A DNA stretch of 23,234 bases from M3007 sp964392655 (lineage in GTDB: Bacteria; Bacteroidota; Bacteroidia; Chitinophagales; Saprospiraceae), in the NCBI GenBank assembly GCA_964392655.1, contig CAYMQY010000045.1, forward strand, positions 1 to 23,234, written 5' to 3'. The position numbers and the translations under genes are program-made. The notes beneath the pieces are model-generated. The model searched no databases. It was given only the letters and a program-made list of their open reading frames with translations, and was not told the origin of the DNA. Position 1 is the stretch's first letter. Each line of letters opens with the position of its first letter. This document shows, in pieces, positions 1 through 7,018 of this stretch.

Positions 1-78
1 CGGCATGTTGTAGCCGGCAAATTCGGCCATTTTGGCGCCCAGCGCCAGGTGTTTTTCTGTGAGTGGTGTTGATTTCAT
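1..78 (-). CDS. gcvT: Glycine cleavage system T protein (aminomethyltransferase), N-terminal fragment
   Basis: Only the first 26 codons lie in the window; the gene runs off the left edge. The ATG is at 78 and the peptide reads MKSTPLTEKHLALGAKM followed by AEFAGYNMP. This is the characteristic GcvT opening (TPLxxxHxxLGAKMxxFAGxxMP). In the glycine cleavage complex, the T protein takes the methylamine group from the lipoylated H protein and passes one carbon to tetrahydrofolate, releasing ammonia, in the cytoplasm. The upstream spacer (79-149) is short and has a one-mismatch -7 box at 114-121, so the gene may have its own promoter. The identification rests on a short but very distinctive segment; the rest of the protein cannot be checked here. 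Confidence 0.85.
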   Translation of the reverse strand, partial: MKSTPLTEKHLALGAKMAEFAGYNMP

Positions 79-113
79 TTTATCGAAAATTGCTGATAGC
101 AGTTATTGTCGGG

Positions 114-121
114 CAAGATTA
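114..121 (-). promoter_or_regulatory. Possible Bacteroidota -7 box for gcvT
   Basis: Read on the minus strand the sequence is TAATCTTG, one mismatch from the phylum consensus TAnnTTTG. It lies about 35 bases upstream of the gcvT ATG, which would give a leader of roughly 30 bases. I found no clear -33 TTTG partner, so this is tentative. Confidence 0.3.
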
Positions 122-149
122 GTGAAGTTTTCGGTTAGGCGGGTAGTTG

Positions 150-695
150 TCAGGAAGACCTCTTTTTGGTTTTTCTCGAAAACGACTCCCGTATCTGGGT
201 GATATTGGCAATAACCAGAATGGTAAAAAAGAATCCGATGATGAGTTCCAGCATTACAAAGACCCGCGCACTGACCGTTTTCGGCACGATGTCGCCCAAT
301 CCCGCTGTGGTGAAATTGGTGACGCTGAAATACAAAAACGTGGTGGCGGTTTCCAATTCGTAGCCTTCGGGAATCTCTCCTGAAAATGCGTTTTCGTTGA
401 TCCGGAACAGGCAGTAATAGTCTACCCCGAACGACAGGATGATCAGTAACACGCTCATCACCACGAAGGGCACGAATTCGTGAAAAAAAAATTCCCGATG
501 CGCAGTGCTCTGAATGCTGGACAAGGTAAACCAGATGAAATAGCCGGATTTGGAGACGCTGATAGTAAACAGCACCATCTCATTGACAATCGGATTGCCT
601 ATTTCCCAGTAATCCAGCAGAAAAACCAGAAACCCCAGCACAATTACGACTCCAAACTGCAAGGTTGTCCTTAAATTGCCCATACGATCTATCAT
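150..695 (-). CDS. Two-pore-helix-type potassium channel family protein (Ion_trans_2)
   Basis: A 181-residue inner-membrane protein. Residues 130-135 read TAGLGD inside the longer segment VTNFTTAGLGDIVP, the K+ selectivity-filter signature (TxGxGD). Hydrophobic segments are at about 12-28, 35-57, 74-91 and 146-166. The last two flank the pore helix and filter, as in 2TM-type K+ pores, and there are two extra N-terminal segments. No RCK/TrkA-N regulatory domain follows; the C-terminus is a short basic tail. I start at the ATG at 695 because it overlaps the stop of the upstream phosphatase gene as ATGA, which implies translational coupling. An open frame extends to 749, but its extra 18 residues are non-hydrophobic and lie inside the phosphatase gene; 683 is another possible ATG. 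Likely role: passive K+ conductance. Gating ligand unknown. Confidence 0.88.
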   Translation of the reverse strand: MIDRMGNLRTTLQFGVVIVLGFLVFLLDYWEIGNPIVNEMVLFTISVSKSGYFIWFTLSSIQSTAHREFFFHEFVPFVVMSVLLIILSFGVDYYCLFRINENAFSGEIPEGYELETATTFLYFSVTNFTTAGLGDIVPKTVSARVFVMLELIIGFFFTILVIANITQIRESFSRKTKKRSS

Positions 696-1171
696 CGGGT
701 ACCCGGAAGGGTGTGTGACGGATCTTGTGTTTTCACCATCCGCTCGCACGCTTGTTCCAGCATCTGAAACACCTCCTCGAAGCCGTCGTCGTCGTAGTAC
801 GGGTCGGGTACATTTCGGTCCTCCCCGGGGTGCGTGAGGTCGAGGATGAGGCCGACCTTGCTGCGGTGTTCGTCGCTTTGTGCCAGCCGGAGTACGTCGC
901 GGCGGTTCTGAGTATCCATGACGAAGATTCGATCGAAACGCTCGAAATCTTCAGGCCGGAACTGCCGCGCCCGCTGGTCGGTGAGGTCTATCCCGTACCG
1001 GCCCGCCACGGCGATGGAGCGCCGGTCGGGTAGTTCGCCCGCGTGCCAGTGGCCGGTGCCGGCGCTGTCTACCGTCCAGGGCAAGCCGAGTTGCTGCACT
1101 TTGTGTTTCAGAATTCCTTCGGCCAGCGGGCTGCGGCAGATGTTGCCGAGGCAAACCATGAGGATTTTCAT
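692..1171 (-). CDS. Low-molecular-weight protein-tyrosine phosphatase
   Basis: A 159-residue cytoplasmic phosphatase of normal family length. The active-site loop CLGNICRS is at residues 7-14 (nucleophile C7, R13, S14 of CX5RS), and the general acid is D123 in the DPYY motif at 123-126. The reaction is hydrolysis of phosphotyrosine through a phosphocysteine intermediate. In bacteria such enzymes often oppose BY-kinases that control polysaccharide export, but no kinase or capsule gene is in this window, so the substrate is unknown. The gene starts 12 bases after the DUF3078 gene ends, and its stop overlaps the K+ channel ATG. All three probably share one mRNA. Arsenate reductases share the fold, but the DPYY motif and length favour the phosphatase. 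Confidence 0.95.
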   Translation of the reverse strand: MKILMVCLGNICRSPLAEGILKHKVQQLGLPWTVDSAGTGHWHAGELPDRRSIAVAGRYGIDLTDQRARQFRPEDFERFDRIFVMDTQNRRDVLRLAQSDEHRSKVGLILDLTHPGEDRNVPDPYYDDDGFEEVFQMLEQACERMVKTQDPSHTLPGTR

Positions 1172-1183
1172 GGAGCAGTCGGT

Positions 1184-2188
1184 TTAAAAAATCACGTTGT
1201 ACTTGAGCATGAATGCGCCGGTAAGTTGAGCGGCGGGGGCCTGACGGTCGCCGTCATCGCCGAAAATACCGTTGTCGTTCGAGTCGAGGTTCATTTTCAC
1301 ATCCTGGTCGTAGAACAGTTCTCCGAGCAGGTCGAGGGAGAATCCTTTGAAAATCTGGATGCTGAAGTTGTTGGTGAACAGTACGTCCACTGCTGCCGGG
1401 TCTTTGAGGTAGTTGGTGAACAGGCGCAGCGAACTGGTCACGGAAAGGTGGTCATTGAAATACTTATTCTCGTAGCGAGTGACCAATTCGGAACCGAGGC
1501 CGAGGAAGTAGTTTTTGTATTCCGTGATGTTGCCGCCGGCGTCGCGGGTCACTTCGTTGCCGTGAATGTCGAGCAGGGCCAGCGAGTCGTCGGCCACATA
1601 AATGAAACGCACAGCAACCGGCGAATACTGGAAGGTCAGGTGCGTGTTGGGTTTGTAGGTAATGCCCGGCGAGAACTGAATGAGCAGCGGCGACAGGATG
1701 TTGGACACCACGATGTCGGGTTTGCCGTCGAGGGTCACGGGTTTCAGGTAGTTGCTTTTGTAGGTGCGCAGCAGTTGGGTTTGTGCCAGCAGGTCGGCGG
1801 AAACGAACCATTTTTCGCCGGCGATTTTATAGCCGTAGGTGGAGGCCAGGCGCAGGATGTCGAGGTTTTTCTGAAAACCGGAGGGCTGGCTCAACGAGGT
1901 TCGGCTTTGTTTCTGGAGCGCCAGTTGCAGGGTGACCTGATTATTCCAGAAGGATTTGTCGCCTTTGCGATTTGCCGAAAACGTGCCGAGGCCGCCGAGA
2001 CCGAAGCGGCCCGTGCCGCCGCCCACGCGGGGGTTGATGATGCCGAGGCCGCTCAGGTCGAAGCCGATGCCGCCGGTGAATTTCCATTCCGGTTCAGCCG
2101 CAGCAGGAGCGGCGGCAGGGGCATCTTGCGCAAACAGATTGCCAAACGGGATCAATACGAGAAGCAGGAGGTGGAGTAAAAAACGCAT
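1184..2188 (-). CDS. DUF3078-family outer-membrane beta-barrel protein
   Basis: A 334-residue exported protein. Residues 1-21 form a signal peptide (basic MR, hydrophobic core, cleavage near FAQ-D). An Ala/Pro linker follows, and from about residue 35 there are alternating hydrophobic/polar strands rich in aromatic and Gly residues with turns such as SNYLKP and KYFNDH. It ends in VIF, an aromatic C-terminus typical of outer-membrane barrels. The overall pattern (opening with WKFTGGIGFDLSGL, then a WNNQVTLQLALQK strand) matches the Bacteroidota DUF3078 family, whose members are predicted barrels of unknown function. It is the first gene of the cluster with the phosphatase and channel genes. 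The 45-base spacer upstream carries gtgatga repeats. No transport substrate can be assigned. Confidence 0.82.
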   Translation of the reverse strand: MRFLLHLLLLVLIPFGNLFAQDAPAAAPAAAEPEWKFTGGIGFDLSGLGIINPRVGGGTGRFGLGGLGTFSANRKGDKSFWNNQVTLQLALQKQSRTSLSQPSGFQKNLDILRLASTYGYKIAGEKWFVSADLLAQTQLLRTYKSNYLKPVTLDGKPDIVVSNILSPLLIQFSPGITYKPNTHLTFQYSPVAVRFIYVADDSLALLDIHGNEVTRDAGGNITEYKNYFLGLGSELVTRYENKYFNDHLSVTSSLRLFTNYLKDPAAVDVLFTNNFSIQIFKGFSLDLLGELFYDQDVKMNLDSNDNGIFGDDGDRQAPAAQLTGAFMLKYNVIF

Positions 2189-2195
2189 ACGGGTT

Positions 2196-2225
2196 AGTGA
2201 TGAGTGATGAACGATAAGTGATGAG
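2196..2225. repeat. Tandem gtgatga word repeat in spacer
   Basis: The heptamer gtgatga occurs at 2197-2203, 2204-2210 and 2218-2224 within the 45-base spacer between the MscS-like gene and the DUF3078 gene. The same word returns, with its reverse complement, in the hairpin at 3539-3573. No open frame crosses it. Confidence 0.7.
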
Positions 2226-2233
2226 TTTGCGAA

Positions 2234-3091
2234 TCAAGTGGTGGGGGGCAGCAGGTTTTCGTCCTGGCCTTCGGGGTAAAAAACTTCCACTTTTTCGGTG
2301 GTCATTTTGCTGAGCGGGATGATGATGGCGCGCTCGGGGGTTTGCAAAATCATGGAGGTGGAATCAATCAGCACCACCTTGCCGCGTACGCCGGCGATGC
2401 GTACGTCGTCGCCAATGCGCACCTTGTTGCGGTTGTAATGTCCGGCGATGTAGTTGGCCACCAGATCACGCGCGGCAAGTCCGTACCCTACGGCAAAAGC
2501 CAGCGCCAGCGCACCGATGACCACGGTCAGGTTGGACGCGATGAATCCCGTACTGATTTTGGCTTGCGACAGCGCACTCACGGCTATGGTGATGAACAGA
2601 AAATAAAACACCGCTGTGCCGATCATTTTGGCCGAAGGGATGCCCATGCTCTGGCAGGTGGTTTGCACGGCGCCGCGCACCATGTCGGCCAGAAACAGGC
2701 CAAGCAGGAACAGCACGAAGGCCGAGAACAGAGCGGGCAGGTAGTCAATTACGTCGCGCACCATGTCGGTAATGGCCGGTATGCCCAGCATGTCGGTTGC
2801 AAAAATGACGAACCCGAGCATGAGCACGTAAAAAACCATTTGCGAGATCACCCCCGAAATCTGGATTTTCATGCCCGTGCGCTGCACGATGTCAATGTCG
2901 TTGAGTTGCTCGGCCAGGCGATCCACCCGAAGACTGGCCAGCACCCGCTGTACGACGCGCCGCACAAGGCCGGCCACAATGCGCCCGAGGAGCAGGATGA
3001 GCAGGGCAAAAAGCAACTTGGGCGCCGCTTCGGAAAAGCGGGCCAGCAGTTCGGCGAATACGCCCTCTTTCAGTTTTTGTAAAAAATCCAT
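2234..3091 (-). CDS. Mechanosensitive ion channel, MscS-like with conserved TM-helix repeats
   Basis: A 285-residue inner-membrane protein. Five hydrophobic segments lie at about 24-43, 80-100, 117-137, 156-174 and 184-206. The first few resemble the 'conserved TM helix' repeats (PF05552-type) found in Bacteroidota MscS-like proteins. The last one is Gly/Ala-rich (VIGALALAFAVGYGLAARD), the pore-lining TM3 signature. A small beta domain follows at 224-262 (VRIGDDVRIAGVRGKV to IIIPLSKM), as in MscS, after which the protein stops; the large C-terminal vestibule domain of E. coli MscS is absent. Predicted role: opening under membrane tension to release solutes on hypo-osmotic shock. The sigma-factor unit is upstream, separated by a 135-base spacer with a hairpin, so a separate transcript is likely. 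Confidence 0.9.
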   Translation of the reverse strand: MDFLQKLKEGVFAELLARFSEAAPKLLFALLILLLGRIVAGLVRRVVQRVLASLRVDRLAEQLNDIDIVQRTGMKIQISGVISQMVFYVLMLGFVIFATDMLGIPAITDMVRDVIDYLPALFSAFVLFLLGLFLADMVRGAVQTTCQSMGIPSAKMIGTAVFYFLFITIAVSALSQAKISTGFIASNLTVVIGALALAFAVGYGLAARDLVANYIAGHYNRNKVRIGDDVRIAGVRGKVVLIDSTSMILQTPERAIIIPLSKMTTEKVEVFYPEGQDENLLPPTT

Positions 3092-3136
3092 GAAGATTGT
3101 TTGCTGTTGGTTGTTTGCTATCGGCTGCTGCTGGTT

Positions 3137-3219
3137 ATTGGCTGTTGGCTTTCCTGAGCGTGATGTTCAAGCAGTTGCAGGTGTACTCTTTATTCGGGAG
3201 CCAACGGCCAACAGCCAAT
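3137..3219. repeat. Inverted repeat with 13-base perfect arms (ggctgttggc word family)
   Basis: The arm attggctgttggc (3137-3149) is exactly complementary to gccaacagccaat (3207-3219). Degenerate copies of the same word extend outward on the left (ttgctgttgg at 3101-3110, tcggctgctgctgg at 3121-3134) and right (gccaacgg at 3200-3207). The element fills the spacer between the 88-residue gene and the MscS-like gene. The 57-base loop makes it a poor classical terminator, but it could end or process the minus-strand sigma-factor transcript. Confidence 0.7.
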
Positions 3220-3226
3220 AGCCGAC

Positions 3227-3493
3227 TCACCTCGGTGGCGTACGCCAGTCGGGCCAGGCTTCCGGCTCGGGGCGGCGGCCCGGGCCGGGGTCTGCGTTCG
3301 GCCCGGCTTTGTCCGAGCCGCCGCCAATGATGTGCGCGGCGGCTTGCAGGGCATTGGGCATGAACAATTCCACGACCCTGCCGAACACGGCAAAGTTCGT
3401 AGTCTGGCTCGAAATGCGTTGTTCCAGTTCGGGCGGAAGTCCGGCCTCCCACTTGGCCTCCAGGTCTTTAAAACTGTTGTTTCTTTCGTGCAT
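3227..3493 (-). CDS. Small conserved-type protein following an ECF sigma factor
   Basis: An 88-residue protein starting at an ATG. Residues 1-33 are charged and helical (HERNNSFKDLEAKWEAG, then PPELEQRISSQT). Residues 34-58 are a moderately hydrophobic stretch (FAVFGRVVELFMPNALQAAA, then HIIGGG), and the tail is Pro/Gly/Asp-rich and probably disordered. There is no zinc-binding HxxxCxxC anti-sigma motif and no strong membrane helix. It lies 93 bases downstream of an ECF sigma gene on the same strand, a position where Bacteroidota often encode a short partner whose segment FxxFGRVVELFxP resembles what is seen here. By position and shape it could bind or anchor the sigma factor, but this is inference. 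The hairpin between the two genes could reduce its expression relative to sigma. Confidence 0.68.
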   Translation of the reverse strand: MHERNNSFKDLEAKWEAGLPPELEQRISSQTTNFAVFGRVVELFMPNALQAAAHIIGGGSDKAGPNADPGPGRRPEPEAWPDWRTPPR

Positions 3494-3538
3494 AACGGAT
3501 GGATTATTTTTTTAAAAATCGGTTCAAATATTTTTTTA

Positions 3539-3573
3539 GTGATGAGCTATGCGTCCCGTAGTGTACTCATCAC
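3539..3573. repeat. Hairpin with 8-base perfect stem (gtgatgag / ctcatcac)
   Basis: Arms are 3539-3546 and 3566-3573 with a 19-base loop. It lies between the sigma-factor stop (3587) and the small-protein start (3493), and is followed by further copies of the word (cacgcatcacgcatcgc, 3571-3587). On the minus strand the hairpin is followed by an A/T-rich stretch (3516-3537), so attenuation between the two genes is possible. It shares the gtgatga word with 2196-2225. Confidence 0.6.
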
Positions 3574-3586
3574 GCATCACGCATCG

Positions 3587-4189
3587 CTAGGATTCAATCG
3601 GGTCGTGTGCGTAGATCGAGTCGTAGATCGCCTGGGCCTTGTGTTTGGCCCGCATGATCTGCATCTTGATGGCACTTTCGGTTTTTTTAAAAAAATCGGC
3701 TATGTCTTTGATGGACATATCGTCCATGTATTTCATCAGCAGGATAATGCGGTCGCCTTCGGGCATTTCGGCCAGCACACGTTCGAGGCGTTCCTGTTTC
3801 ATTTCGAGCAGCACGCTGTCCGGGATGTCGGGCACCGGTGCGTCCCCGATACGGCTCACGTCGTCGGCCAGTAGTACCGGAATCTTTTTTTTGCGCCGGA
3901 TCAGGTCAATGCAAAAGTTGTAGGTTATGGAGTACAACCAGGTTGAAAAAGACGATTTTTCGTTGAAGCGCGCGAGGTTGAGGTATACTTTAATAAAAAT
4001 ATCCTGCACGGCGTCGCGTGCAAGACCCTCGTCGCCCAGCATGGAAATACATTTGGCAAACACCTTGCCCGCGTACCGGCGGTACAGTTGCGAGAAATGT
4101 TCCGGATTTTGATCCTGCAGAAAACGGGCGATGAGTTCGCTGTCCGCAGGTTTTGCTCCGGAATTCGGGGAAGAGATTGCCTCCGTCAA
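3587..4189 (-). CDS. RNA polymerase ECF-type sigma-70 factor
   Basis: A 200-residue sigma factor. Region 2 spans about residues 32-101: FSQLYRRYAGKVFAKC, then ARDAVQDIFIKVYLNLARF, then FSTWLYSITYNFCIDLIRRKK (-10 recognition and core binding). Region 4 spans about 126-191, with the helix-turn-helix MSIKDIADFFKKTESAIKMQ (-35 binding). No region 1 or 3 is present, as expected for ECF factors. The start is unusual. The codon at 4189-4187 is TTG, an in-frame stop lies at 4214-4216, no ATG or GTG lies between, and the first internal ATG is at residue 50, inside region 2. TTG is therefore the best supported start. The gene is followed by an 88-residue candidate partner rather than a classical transmembrane anti-sigma gene. 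Confidence 0.92.
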   Translation of the reverse strand: MTEAISSPNSGAKPADSELIARFLQDQNPEHFSQLYRRYAGKVFAKCISMLGDEGLARDAVQDIFIKVYLNLARFNEKSSFSTWLYSITYNFCIDLIRRKKKIPVLLADDVSRIGDAPVPDIPDSVLLEMKQERLERVLAEMPEGDRIILLMKYMDDMSIKDIADFFKKTESAIKMQIMRAKHKAQAIYDSIYAHDPIES

Positions 4190-4352
4190 GGTTTGGGCGG
4201 GTGGTTTAACAAATCAAGAACGCGGTGCTGTTTGCGGGCACAAAGAGACGAAAAACCCGCGATACACGCCGCCTTTTTCTGATAAACCGTTAATGAGACG
4301 TTAAACAGTTTTTGCGTCACATGCCTGCCGTGCATCCCCGCGCTTGTGCCTG

Positions 4353-4360
4353 TACTTTTG
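4353..4360 (+). promoter_or_regulatory. -7 box of the TlpA-like gene promoter
   Basis: TACTTTTG matches the Bacteroidota -7 consensus TAnnTTTG exactly. It ends 22 bases before the ATG at 4383, which predicts a short leader and argues against an upstream start at 4344. No well-spaced -33 TTTG is visible. Confidence 0.65.
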
Positions 4361-4382
4361 CACAAATTTTTTCCCGCACAAC

Positions 4383-4925
4383 ATGAAAAATTACCTGCTG
4401 ACTGCCCTCCTGGCGTTTTTTGCCGCGCCGCTTTTTTCTCAAATGATGTACACCCAGGCCCAATACAAAGGCGATACACTTTTCCCCTTTGATATCCCGA
4501 TGATGGACATTGACAGCACGCAGGTGTTGAACTCGCGTGAAGTGCTGGCGCTGCCCAAAAAAAGAAAAAAACCTACAGTGATCGCCTTCTGGCTCACCAC
4601 CTGCATGCCCTGCCTCCGGGAACTGTCTACCTATACGGCCAACTACGCCGAATGGCAAAAAAAGGCCGACTTCCGCCTGATGGCCATTTCGATTGACTTC
4701 CCGCACCGCTTCCGCGAAATTCCCCGAATCGTGCGCGAAAAACAGTTCCCCTTCGAGGTGTACTGGGACCGCGACCGCCTGTTCCGCAACGTGATCCCCG
4801 GCGAACTGAACGGCCTGCCGCAGGTATTCATCTTCGACAAAAACGGCAACCTCGCCTACCGCCACAAGGGCTTCCGCCCGGGCGACGAGGTGGAGTTGTT
4901 TGCCAAAATTGTGGAGTTGCAGTAG
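4383..4925 (+). CDS. Secreted TlpA/thioredoxin-like protein
   Basis: A 180-residue periplasmic thioredoxin-fold protein. Residues 1-20 are a signal peptide (MKNYLLTALLAFFAAPLFSQ). The redox motif is C74-M-P-C77 after the strand VIAFWLTT, and the loop LPQVFI carries the cis-proline (P146) expected beside the active site. The C-terminus (VELFAKIVELQ) closes the fold. Family members reduce or resolve disulfides in exported proteins or take part in cytochrome c maturation; the substrate here is unknown. An in-frame ATG at 4344 would add 13 residues before the signal peptide, but the -7 box at 4353-4360 lies inside that extension, so 4383 is preferred. It is divergent from the ECF sigma gene, and the 193-base spacer between them holds both promoters. 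Confidence 0.92.
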   Translation: MKNYLLTALLAFFAAPLFSQMMYTQAQYKGDTLFPFDIPMMDIDSTQVLNSREVLALPKKRKKPTVIAFWLTTCMPCLRELSTYTANYAEWQKKADFRLMAISIDFPHRFREIPRIVREKQFPFEVYWDRDRLFRNVIPGELNGLPQVFIFDKNGNLAYRHKGFRPGDEVELFAKIVELQ

Positions 4926-4966
4926 GGCCGGGGCTGTCGACTACTGTTTTTTTGAATGCAACGAGT

Positions 4967-4974
4967 TACTTTTG
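4967..4974 (+). promoter_or_regulatory. -7 box upstream of the UPF0175 gene
   Basis: TACTTTTG matches TAnnTTTG exactly and ends 16 bases before the ATG at 4991. A TTTG at 4951-4954 lies only 12 bases upstream, closer than the usual spacing for a -33 element. The UPF0175 gene therefore probably has its own promoter rather than relying on read-through from the thioredoxin gene. Confidence 0.6.
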
Positions 4975-4990
4975 CTGAAAATTAAAACTT

Positions 4991-5263
4991 ATGGTAGGAT
5001 TGACCATGCCGGATAATATCGTTGCACAAACAGACATGACACCATCGCAGCTGCTGTTGGAGTTCGCAGTATTTCTGTACGAACGCCAACATATCTCACT
5101 GGCACAAGCGGCACGATTGGCAGGGTTGGATCGCATCACATTTCAGCAAGCATTAGCCGATCACGGTGTTCGGTTGAATTTTGACATAGAAGACTTGCAG
5201 CAGGAAATGGAAACTATCGAAAAAGCAAAAGATGCTTATCGTAAGCGACACATCGCCCATTAG
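4991..5263 (+). CDS. UPF0175-family antitoxin-like small protein
   Basis: A 90-residue protein with the UPF0175 layout: an N-terminal strand (MVGLTMPDNIVAQ), an amphipathic helix (MTPSQLLLEFAVFLYERQ), a helix-turn-helix-like pair (ISLAQAARLAGLDRITFQQA then LADHGVRLNFDIEDLQQEM), and a charged tail. UPF0175 proteins are usually the antitoxin of a two-gene module with a PIN-like DUF3368 toxin immediately downstream. Here no such toxin follows; the next gene, 44 bases on, encodes an HD phosphohydrolase. The start at 4991 gives the usual family N-terminus; 5006 is an alternative ATG. Together with the HD gene this stretch looks less GC-rich than its neighbours (by eye, not calculated), consistent with transfer. 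It could be an orphan antitoxin or a stand-alone regulator. Confidence 0.82.
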   Translation: MVGLTMPDNIVAQTDMTPSQLLLEFAVFLYERQHISLAQAARLAGLDRITFQQALADHGVRLNFDIEDLQQEMETIEKAKDAYRKRHIAH

Positions 5264-5307
5264 TAACCGCTGTTAGCCGTTGGATATTGGATTAAAAACC
5301 TTGCAAA

Positions 5308-5958
5308 ATGCCCGAGGCAGGGATCATACGATTTGATTTGAAGGCGCGGTTCTTCCGAGTGTTTGTGCCGTTTGAAACCGACGAGTCGTTGGTCGCCTCA
5401 ATGTGGGTGGAATTGGAAAAACTATACACGGCGCCGGATCGCCACTACCATAATCTGACACACATCGGGCATCTGTTCTTGTTGCTCGAACCTTGCCGGG
5501 AGAAGATTGAAGATTGGGCTACGCTTTCACTGGCTGTTTTTTACCACGATGCAGTGTACAACGTCCTGAAAAGTGACAATGAGATCCGCAGCGCGGAATT
5601 GGCAGAAGCGCGGCTGCGGTCTGCCGGACTTCCTGAAAACATGTTGGCTCGAATCAGGTATCACATTCTTGCCACCCAGAAGCACGATGCCGGCGAAGAC
5701 CCCGACACCTGTTTTTTTACTGATGCAGATTTAGCCATCCTCGGCGCCGATCTGGCAGAGTATCAAGCCTATGCCTGCCAAATCCGGCAGGAGTATGCCG
5801 TTTATCCCGATTTGCTTTACAACCCGGGACGGAAAAAGGTGCTGAATCATTTTTTGGCAAAGCCGGCAATTTTTAAAACTCCGGAGTTCCGGGCACATTT
5901 TGAAGAAAATGCGCGAAATAATCTGCGGCGAGAATTGGAAGGGCTAATAAAGGCCTGA
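5308..5958 (+). CDS. HD-domain metal-dependent phosphohydrolase
   Basis: A 216-residue predicted cytoplasmic hydrolase. The metal-binding residues appear in order: H46-Y-H48-N-L-T-H52 (RHYHNLTHI), H80-D81 (VFYHDAVY), DNEIRSA at 90-96, H119 (RYHILATQKH), and D139/D141 (TDADLAILGA). This pattern, including xRHYHNxxHI and FHDxVYxxxxxDNExRSA, is that of a widespread HD subfamily often mis-annotated as an 'NMDA receptor subunit'-like protein; the substrate is not known. The start at 5308 is the first ATG after the UPF0175 gene, with a 44-base spacer, so co-transcription with UPF0175 is possible. It ends only 19 bases from the convergent hydrolase gene, with no hairpin in between, so the two transcripts probably overlap at their 3' ends. 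Confidence 0.88.
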   Translation: MPEAGIIRFDLKARFFRVFVPFETDESLVASMWVELEKLYTAPDRHYHNLTHIGHLFLLLEPCREKIEDWATLSLAVFYHDAVYNVLKSDNEIRSAELAEARLRSAGLPENMLARIRYHILATQKHDAGEDPDTCFFTDADLAILGADLAEYQAYACQIRQEYAVYPDLLYNPGRKKVLNHFLAKPAIFKTPEFRAHFEENARNNLRRELEGLIKA

Positions 5959-5977
5959 AATAATTTTCTCCTCCTCC

Positions 5978-7018
5978 TCACTTTCGTGAAATGCCAGCGC
6001 CTTCTGCAGGTGTCGTTCCGATGTTCGGTACAAACACCTCCAGCGGCCGGATGGCTTTGCCGTTGGCCCATTTGCCCAAAAACCGCTGTTGCCAGGTGTT
6101 GCCGAACGCCACATCGCCGTACAAACCCTGACGGGTATAGCCGATGACTGCATCGCCGAGTTTCCAGTAGCAATTGAAATCCACCTCGTTCAAGCGGGAG
6201 GTCTGAAACACGCGCCGGGTGGTGTAGTTGCGCACGCCGGTGTCGAAGTCGAGGTCGTAGCAGTACGGCTCGGAGTGGGTGGCCAGCACCCAGCGATGCC
6301 CGTCGGTGTCGCGGCGCTGAAGCACGAGGTTGCGGTTGGGTGTATTGACGGCCGTCTCGAACACCAATTGGCCAAATTCGTGCCCCACCACGTAGTCGTC
6401 TTCCCCGACAATGACGATCAAATTCATGTCGGACGGCAGCCCGGCGTAGTTGCCTAAGCGGGCGCCTTTGAGCGGCCCGGAACCGGGTTCGCACAGGAGC
6501 ATGGCCGTCGGGTGCGGAATGCGGAGTTTTTCCCAGTGGACACCGAGGTTGGCCGCAATGACGCCGCCGTACGAGTGCCCGATGTACGCCACCTTGTCGG
6601 TACGCGGGCGTACGTGATGCCCGGTTTGTAATTGGGCCAGCGCATCGCGAATGCCTTTGGCGGCATTGGCCGGAAACTTGTCGGCTCGAGGCGTGAGCAG
6701 GTTTTTCTGGTAGCGCGGGTAAATCACAATGTTGCCCTTGGCAACCAGGTGCTTGATCCACTTGCCGTAGGCCACGGGGTTGTAGGCGCCGTAGCCGTGC
6801 AGAAACACCACTACTTCAGCGGAGTCGGGGCGCGGATCGGCCGGCTCGAACAGCCAGTAGCCGTCGGCACGGGTAGCAGCATCAAAAAAAGCGACCGAGC
6901 GGTGTTGGTATTCCGCGCCGCCCGGCCCGGTGGCCGGTTGCCCGGGGTACGGCGTGCCCTGTGCCACCGAATACAGCCCCTTGAACGTCAATATTGCCAT
7001 GAAAAGAAAAGTACGCAT
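5978..7018 (-). CDS. Secreted alpha/beta hydrolase
   Basis: A 346-residue exported hydrolase starting at MRTFLFMAILTFKGLYSVAQ, a signal peptide. The oxyanion-side motif HGYG is at residues 74-77 (VVVFLHGYGAYNP) and the nucleophile elbow GHSYG is at 147-151 with S149. A probable acid follows in GEDD (206-208), and H241 or H249 could complete the triad. The family includes esterases, lipases and chlorophyllase/PAF-acetylhydrolase-like enzymes; I cannot name the substrate. The C-terminal 80 residues (from about 265) are Trp/Tyr-rich and extend beyond the core fold. The open frame continues upstream to 7111, but those 31 residues are basic and not signal-like and would overlap the divergent dipeptidase start, so 7018 is preferred. 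Confidence 0.88.
   Translation of the reverse strand: MRTFLFMAILTFKGLYSVAQGTPYPGQPATGPGGAEYQHRSVAFFDAATRADGYWLFEPADPRPDSAEVVVFLHGYGAYNPVAYGKWIKHLVAKGNIVIYPRYQKNLLTPRADKFPANAAKGIRDALAQLQTGHHVRPRTDKVAYIGHSYGGVIAANLGVHWEKLRIPHPTAMLLCEPGSGPLKGARLGNYAGLPSDMNLIVIVGEDDYVVGHEFGQLVFETAVNTPNRNLVLQRRDTDGHRWVLATHSEPYCYDLDFDTGVRNYTTRRVFQTSRLNEVDFNCYWKLGDAVIGYTRQGLYGDVAFGNTWQQRFLGKWANGKAIRPLEVFVPNIGTTPAEGAGISRK

Noticed and set aside
4215..4254. Small hairpin gcggg/cccgc in the divergent spacer
   Set aside because: A 5-base stem with a loop of about 17 bases is within chance expectation and not placed like a terminator.
5959..5977. Terminator between the convergent HD and hydrolase genes
   Set aside because: The 19-base gap contains only a pyrimidine run and no stem, so no terminator can be supported.
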